A stretch of DNA of 64,000 nt from UBA7803 sp041395905 (GTDB taxonomy: Bacteria > Pseudomonadota > Gammaproteobacteria > Pseudomonadales > Azotimanducaceae), in the NCBI GenBank assembly GCA_041395905.1, contig JAWKZP010000003.1, positions 340,820 through 404,819 of the forward strand, given 5' to 3'. The stretch's first letter is position 1, and each line of letters opens with the position of its first letter. Positions 53,342 to 62,518 of the stretch are shown in pieces. The notes below the pieces were generated by a model. It made no database searches. It had not been told where the DNA came from and was given only the letters and a program-made list of their open reading frames with translations. The position numbers and the translations under genes are program-made.

Positions 53342-54382
53342 CTACCACGACCAACCGAGTCCCGTGCTGACGCCGTAGTCGTTCACGCTGGAACCACCTG
53401 CGCCGTCTGCGTCCACACCGTCGCTGTCGTAGGCATCGTAGAAGGACAACCGCCAGTGGAGATCATCGTAGATCTCCCAACTCAAGGTTATATCGAATTG
53501 CGAACGCCAGCGGCCGGTCTCGCTGAGACTGGGGTAGACGATCAGGGACGATGACAGATTCAGTTCCGGCGAGCTAAATCTGTACCAGTCGACTAGCCCC
53601 CCGAATAGAAGCTCTGCGCCGGCTTTCTGCTCACCCTCGAGGAACCCCTCCTCGCTCACTGCCAATCCGCCTATGGCCCTGAGCCTGCGGTTCGGCAATG
53701 GGTAGAAATCACGCCCACCCACCAGAGCGCCGAGCACCCGAAACTCCAGGTTCAGGGCGTCATTGTCCTCGTAGTCACCCATCCATCCCCAGAGGTACGG
53801 TGCATGGTCCAGGCGCAACGTCAGGTAACGCGCGCTGCGTCGGATCGAGCTGGCCCCGCCCTCGGATTCGGAACTCTGGGCAGCCAGCCTCAGGCGTCGG
53901 GAATGCCGTTCCGTTTCGTACTGCACATCGATCGCGAGATCGAGTCGTTCGACCTCCGTCGATCGTGCAAATGCGTAGCCAACAGAGGCGTCTACGTCTA
54001 GCCGATCCCAGAATCCCGACTCGATCGCCTGAAAGGCAACAACATCCGCCATAGGACGCTCCCGCACCTCCGCGTCGCCGACGATGGCCAACAGCGAAGG
54101 CGCGGCGCCCGCGGCCAGCGAGCCAAAGGAGATACGGCCGTCCCGGTATTCGATTCGGAGGTGTTGAGTGGTCGCCAGGGCCGTGACGTCGGCCCAGTCC
54201 ACCTGAATGGTATCGGTGGCCTCGGTCTTGAAGTAGAGCTTGCCGCGTTCCAAGTGCTTCACCTCACCCACCAGGCGGCTCTGCCCGAACTCGACCACGT
54301 CGACACCCGCCGCGGCGGAACCGAGCAACACCGATGCCAGGATGAGCAGCAGCTGACCGATGAGGCGACACTGGCGGCGCAT
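53342..54382 (-). CDS. DUF481-family outer membrane beta-barrel protein
   Basis: A 346-residue exported protein. Signal peptide LIGQLLLILASVLLGSAAAG, then a small beta domain (DVVEFGQSRLVGEVKHLERGKLYFKT, VDWADVTAL, RIEYRDGRISFGSL) and a DUF481 barrel of alternating strands from about 115 to the aromatic end LGWSW. It resembles YdiY and salt-induced proteins. A longer reading to 54583 is not signal-like and not used. Confidence 0.82.
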   Translation of the reverse strand: MRRQCRLIGQLLLILASVLLGSAAAGVDVVEFGQSRLVGEVKHLERGKLYFKTEATDTIQVDWADVTALATTQHLRIEYRDGRISFGSLAAGAAPSLLAIVGDAEVRERPMADVVAFQAIESGFWDRLDVDASVGYAFARSTEVERLDLAIDVQYETERHSRRLRLAAQSSESEGGASSIRRSARYLTLRLDHAPYLWGWMGDYEDNDALNLEFRVLGALVGGRDFYPLPNRRLRAIGGLAVSEEGFLEGEQKAGAELLFGGLVDWYRFSSPELNLSSSLIVYPSLSETGRWRSQFDITLSWEIYDDLHWRLSFYDAYDSDGVDADGAGGSSVNDYGVSTGLGWSW

Positions 54383-54599
54383 GGCTCGCGTCGCCCCAGT
54401 TCCCATGCCGGGTGTTGCTACAGGCAGAAGGTGCAGGCTCACGGGTCCACTATGGCTCGGCGTTTGACCAGGTAGGGAGCCTACTGCGACCACATACATG
54501 GCTGTTTGCCATTTCGTGCCATAGCCACCGGGGGCGACGTCGCCTGCGCAATTCAGCAACGGCACGAAATGGCAGGTTGCCATGTTCCCGACTGAATAG

Positions 54600-55455
54600 A
54601 CGTGCCGTCACGCTGAAATGGAGTGAGCAATGACCGGTCCTGTCGGATCCCCTGGATACCTTTTCGCGGCGCGGCGTCCTCCGAGCGGCCAGCCTCGGTG
54701 CGGTGGCGTTGGGACTCGGCGGCGGACACGCGACTGCCACTACGGCCGGCCGGTGTAGAGCACGGACCGGACGGCTCCAGCAGACCCGCATGTTCGATAA
54801 CACTGACTTTCCCTGGGTCGATGGCATGTCGACCGATCTGCCAACCGTCGGGCACCTGATGCGAGAAATCGGCTACTACACCGCTTACAAAGGCAAATGG
54901 CACCTCACCAAAGAGTTCGAAACGGTCAATACGCTCGGCACGCCAACCAAGCTCTTCACCGAGAAGATGCAAGCCTACGGCTTCTCGGACTACTTCGGTA
55001 TCGGCGATCTCATCGCCCACCACCAGGGCGGGCACCTGCATGACGGGGATATCGCAGCCATGGCGGGAAGCTGGGTGCGTGGTAAGGGACGTGAGCTCGC
55101 TGCCGAGCGGAGGCCATGGTTTCTGGCCGTCAACCTGAAGCACCCTCACGACATGATGTTCTGCGATACCGATGCACCGGGCACTCGCGTACAAGCGCTG
55201 GAGTGTCTCACCTACGTGGCTCCGGAGCCGCTGGCCCCCCAGTTCGTCCAGCAATGGCAGTTCGACCTGCCGTCGCACCGGCTGGAGGTGCTGCGCCGGA
55301 ACGGGCTGCCCGCGTCGCTGCTGCTCGATTCCGACGCCTGGATCGAACGCACGACCCGCTGTCTGACTGGCCGAGATCGCGCCGGCCCACAGTCCCTCGT
55401 CAACGCGGCGGTGTCGGCGATCCTCGAGGGCTTTCCGCCGCCACCCGATCATTGA
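54600..55455 (+). pseudogene. Tat-type sulfatase remnant fused to a piece of an AraC gene
   Basis: A frame reads DTFSRRGVLRAASLGAVAL (a twin-arginine signal), then jumps to AGRCRARTGRLQQTRMFDNT and continues with sulfatase sequence (DLPTVGHLMREIGYYTAYK, GKWHLTKEFE, LKHPHDMMFCDTD). The metal-binding N-terminal part and the catalytic Cys motif are missing, so no active enzyme is possible. At 55285 the frame enters 63 nt of an AraC-type gene and stops at 55455. The candidate ATG at 54630 is out of frame with the signal peptide. Confidence 0.75.
55285..55347 (+). repeat. 63-bp segment shared with the AraC gene at 62594-62656
   Basis: The two copies differ at four positions with no gaps, and both are read in the same frame (EVLRRNGLPASLLLDSDAW). 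One lies inside the sulfatase remnant, the other in the N-terminal domain of the intact AraC regulator. This marks an old duplication or recombination. Confidence 0.9.
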
Positions 55456-55843
55456 CCAGCAAAGCGTCGTCAGTCCTGCCCAAGGCGGCCCGGAAGCGGG
55501 TCGGCGCCTGGCCCGTCCAACGCTGGAACGCCCTGACGAAGTGAGACGGATTGGAGTAGCCGAGTTGCGCTGAGATCTCGCCAATGCTGAGAACGCCACG
55601 CCGCAGCTCGAGCTCCGCCCGCTGCCGGCGACAACGGTCCAGCAATCGACGATAGGTCGCTTCGCTGCGTACCAGCCTCCGCTGTAACGTGCGCACGCTG
55701 ACCGAGAGCCGCCGGGCGACCGCAACGATGCTCGGATCGCTCGCCAGCAGCGCTTCGATGGCCACTATGACATCGGCGTCCCGCAGACCACCGTTACACG
55801 TCGGGTGATTCGAGTCGTCCAGGTTCATCCAAGCCGAGAGCAT
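55400..55843 (-). pseudogene. AraC-family C-terminal DNA-binding fragment
   Basis: Encodes about 147 residues with a complete double helix-turn-helix (IVAVARRLSVSVRTLQRRL, then LSIGEISAQLGYSNPSHFVRAFQRWTGQAPTRFR). The N-terminal effector domain that AraC regulators of this type carry (about 200 residues) is missing. The frame is opposite in strand to the sulfatase remnant and overlaps it. Either it is a remnant or a minimal regulator; the surrounding decay favours a remnant. Start at 55843 or 55828 is uncertain. Confidence 0.6.
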
Positions 55844-55937
55844 TCCTGTGCAATGCCTCACTGTTGCGATTGCGGCGCAACGCTGCATGCCGTTTGACGA
55901 CATAGACCAGCAGCACAAAAACAACGGACAGCCACAT

Positions 55938-56130
55938 TCTCACGCGCCGGGGACTCCCCTCTCCCGCATATTGACAACGATGGCACAACCCTCTGGGACG
56001 TCGGCCATGACCTGGCCGGCTGCGAGCACTACGCCGAGACCGAGATTCACGGACGATCCGGCGCCGATCAGCAGACCGTCAGTGAAGAGGTCGACGGCTG
56101 CCGTGCCATAGATCATCCATGCTTTGGACT
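55938..56130 (-). pseudogene. ZIP-like transporter fragment
   Basis: A minus-strand frame reads MIYGTAAVDLFTDGLLIGAG, SSVNLGLGVVLAAGQVMADVPEG and ends GVPGA with TGA at 55938. DLFTDGLLIG and ADVPEG are typical of metal transporters of the ZIP fold, where a helix with D-G and one with P-E-G line the metal path. No start, no upstream helices; a scrap of about 60 residues. Confidence 0.55.
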
Positions 56131-56397
56131 CCGCCTAGTCGGTCTGGGGTCTCGCCACCGCTGAGGTGATATACAGCAGGCCGCCGGTTGCAGATACGAG
56201 GCTAATCATGCAGAAGTCGGGGTTTAGAGCGCGGGGCCTGAGCTCCATCGTTGCCGCGGCGCGGACACTTCCGGCGGCTCGCCGCCGACTTGGCGCGCCC
56301 AGCACGCGAGTAGATCCCTGTGACCTCCAGGGACCTCAACAGAGTCTGGATCTGCTTGCGCAGCCCAGACGCTTCCAGCGGTAGACAGAGCCCGGAG
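56131..56397. other. Gene-free stretch
   Basis: 267 nt between the ZIP-like scrap and the Crp/Fnr stop. It holds only short frames with no motif. I see no gene or clear site in it. Confidence 0.5.
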
Positions 56398-57111
56398 CTA
56401 CTGCTCGTCCTTGAATGACGACAGGACGGAACGATCGACAATCGAGACTCGGCGATAGCGCAGTTCGATACCGCCCCGATTCTCGAGATCGGCCAGACAC
56501 CGCCGGAGGGTCGTTCGGGCAGCGCCGACGACTCGGCCGAGGTCTTCCTGGGTGACGCTTACGTCGCCCGAACCGTCGGCCAGCATGAGGAGGCGGCGAC
56601 ACACCCGGGCGCGGACGGTCAGCGCGAGGGCCTCCGAAAGGAGCGCGACGGCTGTGGTAGCGTTTTGGGAGCTGAGAGCATAGAACTCGCGCCAGTGATG
56701 GGGATGCTCGACCAGCAAGTCACGAATTGCGCCACTCGGCAGGTGCAGAAGCCGGCTTGGCAAGACTGCCCGGACGGCCAAGATTCTCGGTACTTCGGCA
56801 AGCTCGGCACTGTCGCCGATCCAGAAGCCGATCTCGGTGCGGTGGATGGTCACCGGTTCCTCGGCGATGAGCGGAAACGAGATGTCGAGGCTACCTTCCG
56901 CCAGACCGTATACGCCGTCGGCCCGATCGCCGACCTGGTACACGAACTGCCCGGCCGCGTACCTGCGCCAGCGCCCGTGCCGTTTAGCCCAGTCCTGGAA
57001 CTCCGGCGGACGCTCGGCAAGCCATCCCACCGCATCCAGCGGCGCGATTTCGGCAACCCGGATACCAGCATTGGCCCGAATGGGCCTTTTCCATCGAACC
57101 GTCGTCGGCAT
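56398..57111 (-). CDS. Crp/Fnr-family transcription regulator
   Basis: A 237-residue regulator. The cyclic-nucleotide-binding-like beta-barrel covers about 20-125 (YAAGQFVYQVGDRADGVYGLAEGSLDI), then a dimer helix, and the winged helix-turn-helix at 175-225 (VTQEDLGRVVGAARTTLRRCLADLENRGGIELRYRRVSI). There are no Fnr-type cysteines near the N terminus, so it is not an iron-sulphur sensor. GGAGGCGG precedes ATG 57111. It is divergent from the sulfatase by 52 nt, making it the probable local regulator. Confidence 0.88.
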   Translation of the reverse strand: MPTTVRWKRPIRANAGIRVAEIAPLDAVGWLAERPPEFQDWAKRHGRWRRYAAGQFVYQVGDRADGVYGLAEGSLDISFPLIAEEPVTIHRTEIGFWIGDSAELAEVPRILAVRAVLPSRLLHLPSGAIRDLLVEHPHHWREFYALSSQNATTAVALLSEALALTVRARVCRRLLMLADGSGDVSVTQEDLGRVVGAARTTLRRCLADLENRGGIELRYRRVSIVDRSVLSSFKDEQ

Positions 57112-57163
57112 ACTCACCGCCTCCTGCGGGCTAGGCCTGCCTCGGATCAATGAGGATACTACA

Positions 57164-58702
57164 ATGACGAGATTCGGAAGCCGCTTGTCGGCCACCATTT
57201 TATTGTTCTCGCTGGCGGCCGGATCGGCTTTGGGCCAACAGAGCAAGCCGAACATCCTGGTCATCTGGGGTGACGACATCGGCCAGTTCAACATCAGTGC
57301 CTACAACAACGGCATGATGGGCTACCGGACACCCAACATCGACAGCATCGCCAACGAAGGCGCGCTGTTCACGGACTGGTACGGCCAGCAGAGCTGCACA
57401 GCGGGCCGTTCCGCGTTCGTTACCGGTCAGTCGCCGATCCGCACCGGGCTGACCAAGGTCGGCCTGCCGGGCACGCCCGAGGGCATGCAGAAAGAGGATC
57501 CGACGATCGCGACCCTGCTGAAGGCTCAGGGGTATGTCACGGGCCAATTCGGCAAGAACCACCTCGGCGACCGCGACGAGATGCTGCCCTCGAACCACGG
57601 CTTCGACGAGTTCTTCGGCAACCTCTACCATCTCAACGCCGAGGAGGAGCCGGAGAACCCCGACTACCCGAAGGATCCCGAGTTCAAGAAGAAGTTCGGC
57701 CCTCGGGGTGTCATCCACAGCTTCGCGGACGGGCGCATCACGGACACCGGCCCGCTCACCCGCAAACGCATGGAAACGATCGACGAGGAAGTGACAGCCA
57801 AGGCACTCGACTTCATGGAGCGGGCGGCGAAGGACGACAAGCCGTTCTTCCTGTGGTGGAACTCCACCCGCATGCACATCTTCACGCACCTCAAGGAAGA
57901 GTCCGAGGGCAGGACGGGGCTCGGCGTGTACGCCGACGGCATGGTGGAGCACGACGGCCACGTCGGGCAGGTGCTGTCGAAGCTGAAGGAACTCGGGCTC
58001 GACCAGAACACCATCATCATGTATTCGACGGACAACGGAGCAGAGAACTTCACCTGGCCGGACGGCGGCACGACGATGTTCCGCGGCGAGAAGGGCTCGA
58101 ATTGGGAAGGCGGCTACCGGGTCCCAACGCTGATCAAATGGCCAGGCGTCATCAAGCCGGGCACGGTCGTCAACGAAATCGGTTCCCACGAGGACATGCT
58201 GCAGACGCTGGTTGCTGCCGCGGGCGACAAGACAGCGAAGGAGGATCTGCTCAAAGGCCGCAGAATCGGCAAGACGACGTACAAGGTCCACCTCGACGGG
58301 TACGACCTCGGTCCCGCACTTCGGGGCGAGGCGGCCTGGCCGCGCCGGGAGTTCATCTACTGGACGGACGACGGCAGTGTAGCCGCCCTGCGCTATGGAA
58401 ACTGGAAGATCACGTTCCTGGAGCAGAAGGCGGACGGCCTGCGCCTGTGGCAGGAACCGTTCACCGAACTCCGCGCGCCTCTGATCACCAACCTGCGCAT
58501 GGACCCGTTCGAGCGGGCCGAACACGAGAACGCCATGGGCTATCAGCAATGGTTCATGGAGCGCATGTTCGCGATCGCGCCCGCCGGCGCCTACGTCGGC
58601 AGGTGGCTGCAGAGCTTCCGGGAGTTCCCACCGCGCCAGAAGCCGGGCAGCTTCAACCTCGATCGGGTGATGGAAGCGGTGTCGCAGCCGGTCAAGAACT
58701 AG
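57164..58702 (+). CDS. Secreted sulfatase (arylsulfatase type, formylglycine site CTAGR)
   Basis: A 512-residue exported hydrolase of sulfate esters. Signal peptide ATILLFSLAAGSALGQ is followed by NILVIWGDDIGQ with metal Asp37 and Asp38. Cys78 in CTAGRSAFVTGQ is the C-x-A/P-x-R site that must be converted to formylglycine; this class uses Ala at the third position. GKNHLGD and late YSTDNGAEN complete the metal site. No maturase is in the window. The C-terminal part (about 400-512) has Trp/Phe-rich segments. It is divergent from the Crp/Fnr gene and followed by the HAD phosphatase. Confidence 0.92.
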   Translation: MTRFGSRLSATILLFSLAAGSALGQQSKPNILVIWGDDIGQFNISAYNNGMMGYRTPNIDSIANEGALFTDWYGQQSCTAGRSAFVTGQSPIRTGLTKVGLPGTPEGMQKEDPTIATLLKAQGYVTGQFGKNHLGDRDEMLPSNHGFDEFFGNLYHLNAEEEPENPDYPKDPEFKKKFGPRGVIHSFADGRITDTGPLTRKRMETIDEEVTAKALDFMERAAKDDKPFFLWWNSTRMHIFTHLKEESEGRTGLGVYADGMVEHDGHVGQVLSKLKELGLDQNTIIMYSTDNGAENFTWPDGGTTMFRGEKGSNWEGGYRVPTLIKWPGVIKPGTVVNEIGSHEDMLQTLVAAAGDKTAKEDLLKGRRIGKTTYKVHLDGYDLGPALRGEAAWPRREFIYWTDDGSVAALRYGNWKITFLEQKADGLRLWQEPFTELRAPLITNLRMDPFERAEHENAMGYQQWFMERMFAIAPAGAYVGRWLQSFREFPPRQKPGSFNLDRVMEAVSQPVKN

Positions 58703-58787
58703 ACGACTCCAGTCGGGTCGTGAGACTCGCCGAGGGGTTGATCCGTAGCACGGAGCAGCCCCTTGGCATTTTCGAGGAGGAGTGACC

Positions 58788-59831
58788 ATGGGGTTTGCCC
58801 CCGCGTGGCGGCCGGCCGGACTGCTGGTCTGGCTGTTCGCCTCGGTGCCGTCTGCGGCAACGGAGGCGCTGCCGGGCTGGAACGAGGGCCTCGTGCCGGG
58901 CCGCATCGTAGAGTTCGTCGAGCGGGTCACGGACCGTCGAGGCACCGACTACGTCCCGCCGGCCGAGCGGATCGCCGTGTTCGACAATGACGGGACCCTC
59001 TGGTCCGAGAAACCGGTCTATTTCCAGCTCCTGTTCGCGGTCGACCGGATCCGCACCCTCGCGCCGGCGCGCCCGGAGTGGAATCAGCAGGAGCCGTTCA
59101 AGTCGGCGCTCGCCGGCAACCTCACGGGGCTCGCGGCAAGCGGCGAGCACGCGCTCGTCGAACTCGTCATGGCTTCCCACGCGGGCAACACGGCCGAGGA
59201 GTTCGAGGCGATCGTGACCGGTTGGCTCGCGACCGCCCGGCACCCGCAGACGGGTCGTCGCTACGACGAGATGATCTATCAGCCGATGCGCGAACTGCTC
59301 GACTACCTGAGGGCGAACGCCTTCAAGACCTACATCGTGTCCGGCGGTGGCATCGAATTCATGCGGCCGTGGGTGGAGCGCGTCTACGGGATCCCGCCAG
59401 AGCAGGTCATCGGCAGCAGCATCCGAACGAAGTACGAGCTCAGGGACGGTAAGCCTGTCATCGTCCGTCTGCCCGAGGTGGATTTCATCGACGACAAGGC
59501 CGGCAAGCCGGTCGGCATCCACAAGTTCATCGGGCGCCGGCCCATCATCGCCGTCGGCAACTCGGACGGCGACTTCGAGATGCTGGAGTACACGACGAGC
59601 GGCCCGCGACCCTCGCTCGGGCTCATCCTCCATCACGACGATTCCGAGCGCGAATACGCCTATGATCGCAGCTCCAGCGTCGGCCGCCTGGATCGCGTGC
59701 TGGACGAAGCCGCGCAACGCGGCTGGAGTGTAATCAGCGTCAAGAGTGACTGGCGCCGCGTGTACCCCGATGCAGACGGTAGCTCCACTGCCCGAACGCA
59801 GGGACGAGACACGAGCCTTGTCAGGCAGTAA
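58788..59831 (+). CDS. Secreted HAD-family phosphatase
   Basis: A 347-residue protein with a signal peptide (LLVWLFASVPSAATEA) and a HAD fold. Asp66 in VFDNDGTLW is the nucleophile, YIVSGGGIEFM is motif II with the Ser, and IAVGNSDGDFEML is the acidic motif IV. It resembles phosphoserine phosphatase-like HAD enzymes, and sulfatase and HAD genes are often neighbours in envelope clusters. GAGGAGGAG stands 6 nt before ATG 58788; a GTG two codons earlier is possible. Confidence 0.88.
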   Translation: MGFAPAWRPAGLLVWLFASVPSAATEALPGWNEGLVPGRIVEFVERVTDRRGTDYVPPAERIAVFDNDGTLWSEKPVYFQLLFAVDRIRTLAPARPEWNQQEPFKSALAGNLTGLAASGEHALVELVMASHAGNTAEEFEAIVTGWLATARHPQTGRRYDEMIYQPMRELLDYLRANAFKTYIVSGGGIEFMRPWVERVYGIPPEQVIGSSIRTKYELRDGKPVIVRLPEVDFIDDKAGKPVGIHKFIGRRPIIAVGNSDGDFEMLEYTTSGPRPSLGLILHHDDSEREYAYDRSSSVGRLDRVLDEAAQRGWSVISVKSDWRRVYPDADGSSTARTQGRDTSLVRQ

Positions 59832-59853
59832 GAGGAAGACCGGTAAGGCCAGG

Positions 59854-62241
59854 GTGCCGTCGATAGTGACGGTCGCCGGGAACGATTCCGGGCGTAAGTC
59901 GGGGTGGAGAACGTCGCTGCGGGCCTCTGCCGCCGTGCTCGTGGCCGCCGGGGTCGGTGCTTGGTTCGCGCTGTCCAGCCGGCCCGGCCCCGGGAATTCG
60001 CCCGTCGATGAGGCTCCGCCCGCGCCCGCGACGTTCGTGGGCAGCGAGCGCTGCGCGTCCTGCCACGCGACCGAGTCCGACGAGTGGCGCGGGTCGCAGC
60101 ACGCCGTCGCAATGCAGCACGCGAGTGCGGCAGCCGTGCTTGGCGACTTCGCCGATGCACAGTTCTCCTACGGGGGCGTGACGACGTCCTTCTTCCGTCG
60201 CGACGACCGGTTCTGGATCCGGACCGACGGCCCGGACGGAGCGCTCGACGAGTTCGAGGTCAAATACACCTTCGGCGTCGCGCCGCTGCAGCAGTATCTC
60301 GTCGAGCTGGCCGGGGGACGCCTGCAGGCGGTGTCCATCGCCTGGGACAGCCGGCCGCGCGAGGCGGGCGGCCAGCGCTGGTTCCACCTATACCCTGACG
60401 AGCGCATCGACCACCGCGACGAGCTGCACTGGACCGGCCGCGCGCAGAACTGGAATTTCATGTGCGCCGACTGCCATTCGACAGACGTCCGCAAGGGCTA
60501 CGACGCGGCCACAGACGCCTTCACAACCCGGCACTCGGAGGTCTCGGTCGGTTGCGAGGCCTGCCACGGCCCCGGCTCGGCTCATGTGGCCTGGGCGCAC
60601 GAGGGCGGCGACGATCCGGCGAAGGGCCTCACGGTCGCGCTCGATGAGCGGCGCGGCGTTGCGTGGCATCCAGATCCTGCCACGGGCAAGCCGCGGCGCA
60701 GCGTCGCGCGGAATAGCGAGCGGGAGATCGACGTCTGCGCGCAGTGCCACGCGCGGCGCGCCCAGATCGCGGAACAATACCAGGCGGGCCGCCCTTTCCT
60801 GGACCACTACCTGCCGACGCTGCTGACACCGGAGCTCTATCACGCCGACGGACAACAGAAGGACGAGGTGTTCATCTGGGGCTCGTGGCTGCAGAGCCGC
60901 ATGCACGAGGCCGGCGTGACCTGCGGCGACTGCCACGATCCCCACACGCAGAAGCTGCGCGCGCCGGGCAACGCGGTCTGCGCGCAGTGCCATGCACCTT
61001 CTACCTACGACGCCGAGTCGCACCACAGGCACCCGGCCGGCTCGGCCGGCGCCGAATGTGCCGAGTGCCACATGCCGCGCACCCCGTACATGGTCGTGGA
61101 TCCGCGGCGCGATCACTCGATGCGCGTGCCGCGGCCGGACGAGAGCGTCGCCCTCGGCGTGCCGAACGCCTGCAACGCCTGCCACACGGATCGCGACGCA
61201 ACGTGGGCAGCGGCCGCGGTCAGAGGATGGCTAGAGCGCGATGCCGCGGGCCGTCAGTCCTTCGCTGCGGCGTTCCACAGCGCCGAGTCGGGAGATCCAC
61301 AGGCCATTGAAGAGCTCGCGGCGATCGGCGCGGATGCTGGGCAGCCGCCGATCGTCCGCGCCTCGGCACTCGAGCGGCTCGCGCGCGCGGCACCGGTTGA
61401 TCCTGAGCTGGTCCGGCTCGCCGTGCGCGACCCCGCCCCCCTGCTCCGCCTCGCGGCCGTCCGCGCGGCCGAAGGCCTGGCGCCGGCGGTGCGGCCCCGG
61501 TTGCTGGGACCGCTGCTTTCCGACGCACGCCTGGCAGTTCGCATCGAGGCGGCCCGGGCGCTTGCGCCGGCGCGGAGCATCCTGCCGGCGGAGTTGAGCC
61601 CGGCCTGGCAGCGCGCGTCGGCCGAGTACGTCGAAACGCTCCGCTACAACGCCGATCGGCCCGAATCGGTCGTGGCGCTGGCCGGTTTCCACGCAGCGCA
61701 GGGGCGCTTCGGGGAGGCGCTCGCCGGTTACGAGCGGGCGCGGCGGCTGGATCCGGCGTTCGTGCCGGCCTACGTCAATGCGGCGGACGCGCTGCGCATG
61801 CACGGTCGCGATCCCGAGGCCGCAGCGCTGCTGGAGACTGGGCTTGCCGAGGCGCCCGGCAGCGCCGACCTGCACCACGCCCTTGGCCTGGCGCGCGTGC
61901 GGCTCGGGCAGCACGCGTTCGCAATGACGTCGCTCGGACGAGCGACCGAGCTTGCGCCCGAGTCTGCGCGCTACACCTACGTGTACGCGGTCGCGCTGCA
62001 TTCCGCCGGCCGTCCGCGCGAAGCCATCCGGATCCTCGAGAAAGCTCTGGAGCGCTGGCCAGCCGACCGCGCAATGCTGCTTGCACTCGCCGCCTTTGAG
62101 CAGCAGGCAGACAACATAGAGGCCGCGCGCGCAGCGGCACGCCGGCTGCTCGCGGCGCATCCACTGGACGCCGAGGCGCAAGCGCTCGCAGCAGAGCTCG
62201 GGGTGAGCACCGGCACCGGACACGGCGGGGGCAGACCTTGA
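59854..62241 (+). CDS. Octahaem cytochrome c with HEAT-like and TPR domains
   Basis: A 795-residue envelope protein. After one helix (AAVLVAAGVGAWFAL) come eight CxxCH sites: CASCH at 67, then CADCH, CEACH, CAQCH, CGDCH, CAQCH, CAECH and CNACH, all in the first half. The second half has a short alpha-helical repeat (LERLARAAPVDPELVRLAVRDPAPLLR) and TPR repeats (FGEALAGYERARRLDPAFVPAYVNAADALR). The haem part resembles the cytochrome c554-type fold. GTG 59854 with AAGG upstream leaves 22 nt after the HAD stop; ATG 59770 is an alternative that overlaps it. The TPR part suggests docking of a partner. Confidence 0.83.
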   Translation: MPSIVTVAGNDSGRKSGWRTSLRASAAVLVAAGVGAWFALSSRPGPGNSPVDEAPPAPATFVGSERCASCHATESDEWRGSQHAVAMQHASAAAVLGDFADAQFSYGGVTTSFFRRDDRFWIRTDGPDGALDEFEVKYTFGVAPLQQYLVELAGGRLQAVSIAWDSRPREAGGQRWFHLYPDERIDHRDELHWTGRAQNWNFMCADCHSTDVRKGYDAATDAFTTRHSEVSVGCEACHGPGSAHVAWAHEGGDDPAKGLTVALDERRGVAWHPDPATGKPRRSVARNSEREIDVCAQCHARRAQIAEQYQAGRPFLDHYLPTLLTPELYHADGQQKDEVFIWGSWLQSRMHEAGVTCGDCHDPHTQKLRAPGNAVCAQCHAPSTYDAESHHRHPAGSAGAECAECHMPRTPYMVVDPRRDHSMRVPRPDESVALGVPNACNACHTDRDATWAAAAVRGWLERDAAGRQSFAAAFHSAESGDPQAIEELAAIGADAGQPPIVRASALERLARAAPVDPELVRLAVRDPAPLLRLAAVRAAEGLAPAVRPRLLGPLLSDARLAVRIEAARALAPARSILPAELSPAWQRASAEYVETLRYNADRPESVVALAGFHAAQGRFGEALAGYERARRLDPAFVPAYVNAADALRMHGRDPEAAALLETGLAEAPGSADLHHALGLARVRLGQHAFAMTSLGRATELAPESARYTYVYAVALHSAGRPREAIRILEKALERWPADRAMLLALAAFEQQADNIEAARAAARRLLAAHPLDAEAQALAAELGVSTGTGHGGGRP

Positions 62242-62263
62242 GATCGACCCGTTGGAGCTTTTG

Positions 62264-62514
62264 ATGAATCGACCGAGCATCGGCAATGGCAGTGACTTCG
62301 CTCAGCTGGCAGCGAGGATGTCGAGGTTCAGATGTGCTTCGGGCACACGTTCCGAGATTCGGCTCCGTCTCGTCCCGAGCGTGGCGGCGTGGATTGACGC
62401 CGGTTGGGAGGTGCTCTCGTGAAACCATGGCGCCCTGAAGACGCCGAGCACTTCCTCCTGAGCGGATTTCGCCCGTGCTGGACGGCGGCGATCAAACGCA
62501 GCGTCATCGTCTGA
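62264..62514 (+). other. Two overlapping tiny frames of uncertain reality
   Basis: ATG 62264 opens a 52-codon frame (FAQLAARMSRFRCASGTR and SEIRLRLVPSVAAWIDAGWE) that overlaps a 31-codon GTG frame at 62419 by GTGA, ending at 62514. The protein-like pattern of the first is fair, but I recognise no family. The rest of the 277-nt gap holds nothing clear. Treat as hypothetical. Confidence 0.25.
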
Positions 62515-62518
62515 AAGC

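Noticed and set aside
54600..55455. Functional second sulfatase
   Set aside because: The metal-binding start and catalytic Cys region are deleted and the C terminus is replaced by AraC sequence.
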